From Rothia nasimurium (GTDB lineage: Bacteria; Actinomycetota; Actinomycetes; Actinomycetales; Micrococcaceae): a DNA stretch of 64,000 bases. Numbering within the stretch: the stretch's first letter is position 1; each line of letters begins with the position of its first letter. A program made the position numbers and the translations under genes. Below, one piece after another: positions 61,718 to 64,000 of this stretch. The stretch is taken from contig NZ_SPQC01000004.1 of NCBI RefSeq assembly GCF_004569295.1, forward strand, positions 1-64,000, in the 5' to 3' direction. Below the pieces are notes generated by a model. The model was not told the DNA's origin, ran no database searches, and was given only the letters and a program-made list of their open reading frames with translations.

Positions 61718-62368
61718 ATGAGCGAAGCAACCACCGACCTTCCCGAACTTGCTGGCCCTGCCCTGGTAGCTGCCGACCAGATTTTCGGTGACCGCCTGCC
61801 TCTGGCAGAGCGCTACGTGGAGCACCTGGCTACCAGCGGCATTGAGCGCGGCCTGATTGGCCCCCGTGAGGTTCCCCGCCTCTGGGAGCGCCACGTGCTC
61901 AACTGCGCTGTGGTTGAGGAGTTCATCGAGGACGGCGCCCGCGTCGCCGACGTGGGCTCAGGAGCGGGCCTCCCCGGCCTCTGCCTGGCCATTGCCCGCC
62001 CCGACCTCAAACTGACCCTCATCGAGCCCCTGGAGCGCCGCGTCATCTGGCTGACCGAGGTTGTGGACGACCTCGGGCTGGATAACGTCAAGATCCTGCG
62101 TTCCCGCGCCGAGCAGGCCGTGGGGCAGATCGAGGCTGACTACGTGACCGCCCGCGCCGTTTCTGCCCTGGTAGGCCTGCTGGACATCACCCTGCCGATT
62201 CTGCGCGGCACCGGCCAGCTGCTGGCCCTCAAGGGCCGTAGCGCGGCTGACGAGATCACCAAGGCTAAGAAGAAACTCAACAAGTACGGCGCTCGCGAGA
62301 CCGAAATTCTGGTCGCTGGCGAGACCCTGCTCGAAGAGCCCACCACCGTGGTGCGAGTAAGCCTCTAG
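61718..62368 (+). CDS. rsmG: 16S rRNA (guanine527-N7)-methyltransferase RsmG, 216 aa
   Basis: SAM-binding motif VADVGSGAGLPGLCLAIARP (about 80-99), substrate segments GPREVPRLWERHVLNCAVV and VTARAVSALVGLLDITLPIL. Methylates G527 of 16S rRNA; loss gives low-level streptomycin resistance. Last gene before a terminator. Confidence 0.96.
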   Translation: MSEATTDLPELAGPALVAADQIFGDRLPLAERYVEHLATSGIERGLIGPREVPRLWERHVLNCAVVEEFIEDGARVADVGSGAGLPGLCLAIARPDLKLTLIEPLERRVIWLTEVVDDLGLDNVKILRSRAEQAVGQIEADYVTARAVSALVGLLDITLPILRGTGQLLALKGRSAADEITKAKKKLNKYGARETEILVAGETLLEEPTTVVRVSL

Positions 62369-62388
62369 GCTTTAGACCAGGACGGCAC

Positions 62389-62424
62389 AGCCCGGCTTCC
62401 CCGTAGAGGGAAGCCGGGCTTTTT
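62389..62424 (+). terminator. terminator of the rpmH-rsmG series
   Basis: 12-bp arms AGCCCGGCTTCC / GGAAGCCGGGCT, 8-nt loop, followed by TTTT. Confidence 0.92.
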
Positions 62425-62433
62425 ATGTGGAAC

Positions 62434-62950
62434 CTATCGGGGGTCTCTTCTGAAAATGAACTCGTAGTCTTGAGTGGAACCGACCGTGAAGTAGTAGTCA
62501 CCAACACGTGCAAAGCCGTAGCGCTGGTAGAGGCGCTGGGCACCGTAGTTTTCAGACCAGACCCCCAGCCAGAGGGAACGGCGGGGGTACTCGCCCTCCA
62601 GCCACTCCAGGGCTGTCTCCAACAGTCTGGTGCCCAGCCCTGAGCCCTGCTGGTTCGCTAAGACGTAGAGGCGTTTGAGTTCACCGTCCTGGTTGCTGCA
62701 ATCAGGGTGGGGGAGGCCAGCAGAGCCTGCCATGACGTAGCCCAGTGGGGGGCGTCCGTATCTTCTGCCAGCCAGATGGCGGTGCGGGGGGCTGCGAGAT
62801 AGGCGAGGTAGTTTTCGGTGGTATAGGTGGTGGAGAGGTAGTGCTCTAGGTCTTCGGGTAGGTAGTAGTTGAAGGTCTGTGCATAGGTGGTGGCAGGCAG
62901 GGCTGCTAGGGTCTGGGCGTCGTGGGGAGGGGTCTGCGAATGGTGATCAT
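62434..62950 (-). pseudogene. GNAT N-acetyltransferase broken by two frameshifts
   Basis: ATG 62950 opens MITIRRP, which leaves frame after a few codons at a C-rich stretch. The middle frame reads DAQTLAALPATTYAQTFNYY and AIWLAEDTDAP, and at a six-C run (near 62745-62750) the frame changes to LGYVMAGSAGLPHPDCSNQD, NQQGSGLGTRLLETALEWLE and GVWSENYGAQRLYQRYGFAR, the acetyl-CoA-binding and C-terminal GNAT motifs. Adding one C at each break gives 519 nt, 172 aa, normal for GNAT. Substrate unknown. Confidence 0.75.
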
Positions 62951-62977
62951 GGTCAGTGATTATAGGGGTGTGCAAAG

Positions 62978-62993
62978 TGTTTCACGTGAAACA
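62978..62993. promoter_or_regulatory. parS: parS site 1
   Basis: Exact 16-bp ParB-binding palindrome TGTTTCACGTGAAACA in the parA upstream region. Confidence 0.97.
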
Positions 62994-63114
62994 CGGGTTT
63001 TTATCTGTAAAACAACTTAATTATGGTGTTTATTTTTCGATGTTTCGAGAGGTGGGAGAGAGCGGGTAACCTTAGATAAGCGAGACCACCACACCTACCG
63101 AGGGAGCATAGCCG

Positions 63115-64000
63115 GTGTCTACCATCTCCAACATCCCCGATTTTGGGCTGCCACCTGAACCCCAGAACGCCCTAGCTAAGCCTGACCGCGGCTCACATGT
63201 TTCACGTGAAACACGTGAAAAGTTGGAGCGCACTGACGCTGCGGCCGCTCAGAATAATCCCATCACCCAGCAGGCTCGCTCGGCCAAACAGCAGTTCGAA
63301 GAGCTAGCCAGCGAAACCCTCAACCGCCCCCGAGAAACCCGCATCTTCACCATCTCTAACCAGAAGGGCGGGGTGGGTAAAACATCAACCGCAGTGAACC
63401 TTGCCGCGGCGCTCGCCCTCAAGGGCATGAATGTGCTGGTCATAGATAACGACCCCCAGGGTAATGCCTCGACCGCGCTGGGCATAGAACACGGGGTGGA
63501 GGTTCCCTCTACCTACGATGTGCTGATCGATGACAAGCCCCTGGCAGACATTGTGCAGCCCTGCCCCGATATCGAAAACCTCTGGTGCGCTCCAGCTAAT
63601 ATCGATCTTGCGGGAGCTGAGATTGAGCTGGTTTCTATGGTGGCTCGAGAGACCCGTTTGAAGACCGCTGTCTCTGATTATGCTGCCGCTCGAGAAGCTG
63701 CCGGGCTGCCGCGTCTGGACTATATCTTTATCGACTGCCCGCCTTCCCTGGGGCTGCTCACCATCAATGCCTTCTGCGCGGCCCGGGAGGTGCTCATTCC
63801 CATTCAGTGTGAGTACTACGCCCTGGAAGGTCTGAGCCAGCTGCTCAAAAATATTGGCATGATTCAAAAGCACCTCAACTCTGAGCTGCACATCAGCGCT
63901 ATCTTGCTCACCATGTACGACGGCCGCACCAACCTCTCATCTCAGGTGGCTGACGAAGTACGTGAACACTTCCCTGAACAGGTACTTGAAACCGCTATCC
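63115..64000 (+). CDS. parA: chromosome partitioning ATPase ParA (3' end beyond window)
   Basis: The frame runs to the right edge without a stop. GTG 63115 with AGGGAG upstream. A variable N-terminus of about 75 residues precedes the deviant Walker A ISNQKGGVGKTSTAVNLAAA (about 81-100); Walker A' and B follow in VIDNDPQGNASTALG and YIFIDCPPSLGLLTINA. Binds DNA and works with ParB-parS in origin segregation; parB probably follows outside the window. parS site 2 lies inside the coding sequence. Confidence 0.96.
   Translation, partial: MSTISNIPDFGLPPEPQNALAKPDRGSHVSRETREKLERTDAAAAQNNPITQQARSAKQQFEELASETLNRPRETRIFTISNQKGGVGKTSTAVNLAAALALKGMNVLVIDNDPQGNASTALGIEHGVEVPSTYDVLIDDKPLADIVQPCPDIENLWCAPANIDLAGAEIELVSMVARETRLKTAVSDYAAAREAAGLPRLDYIFIDCPPSLGLLTINAFCAAREVLIPIQCEYYALEGLSQLLKNIGMIQKHLNSELHISAILLTMYDGRTNLSSQVADEVREHFPEQVLETAI
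63198..63213. promoter_or_regulatory. parS: parS site 2, inside the parA coding sequence
   Basis: Second exact TGTTTCACGTGAAACA, read in frame as H-V-S-R-E-T within the variable N-terminus of ParA. It is 220 bp from site 1. Confidence 0.97.

Overview
The window is a high-GC actinobacterial chromosome segment around the replication origin. Gene content and order (rpmH-rnpA-yidD-yidC-jag-rsmG-parA on one side of dnaA, dnaN-recF-dciA-gyrB-gyrA-DUF3566-tRNA-Ile-DLW39-tRNA-Ala on the other), many GTG/TTG starts, mycoredoxin, BioQ-type biotin control and actinobacterial DUF families point to Micrococcaceae. Rothia or a close relative is my best guess, but it is not proven by the sequence alone.

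Region 1 (1-7.2 kb) is one end of a plasmid-like or integrative element. It carries a replication initiator with an iteron/DnaA-box origin inside its own gene, a DUF2637 (Spd-like) membrane protein, a sigma-70-like factor, two related HTH proteins, small membrane proteins, and two divergent XRE regulators with apparently leaderless promoters. It ends inside a glycosyltransferase gene, which is truncated at the boundary. No integrase is visible, so the rest of the element lies to the left of the window.

Region 2 (7.2-14.5 kb) is a cell-surface polysaccharide locus: Wzx-like flippase, three glycosyltransferases, DUF2304 and a large DUF6541 membrane protein.

Region 3 (14.7-43.4 kb) is mostly metabolism and transport: 2-keto-acid decarboxylase, gluconate permease/kinase, flavin reductase, M20 deacylase, aquaglyceroporin, a two-component system, BrnQ, an orphan PRD antiterminator, NhaP antiporter, biotin synthase with a catalytically stripped BioB-like paralogue and a TetR (BioQ-like) regulator, galactokinase, mycoredoxin, rhomboid protease and cyclophilin. 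Several genes here carry frameshifts (crcB, a PepSY lipoprotein, gltS), as does a GNAT gene at 62.4-62.9 kb. Most of these lie in C/G runs, so genuine decay and base-calling error both remain possible.

Region 4 (43.5-48 kb) has two near-identical 238-bp direct repeats. Each carries tRNA-Ala(TGC), 5S rRNA and a terminator. They flank a phosphate transporter, an EamA exporter and an AAA ATPase.

Region 5 (48-64 kb) is the replication/segregation hub: gyrA, gyrB, dciA, recF, dnaN, dnaA, oriC, rpmH, rnpA, yidD, yidC, jag, rsmG, two parS sites and parA running off the end. Genes left of dnaA are mainly on the minus strand and genes right of it on the plus strand, as expected for an origin at about 57-59 kb.
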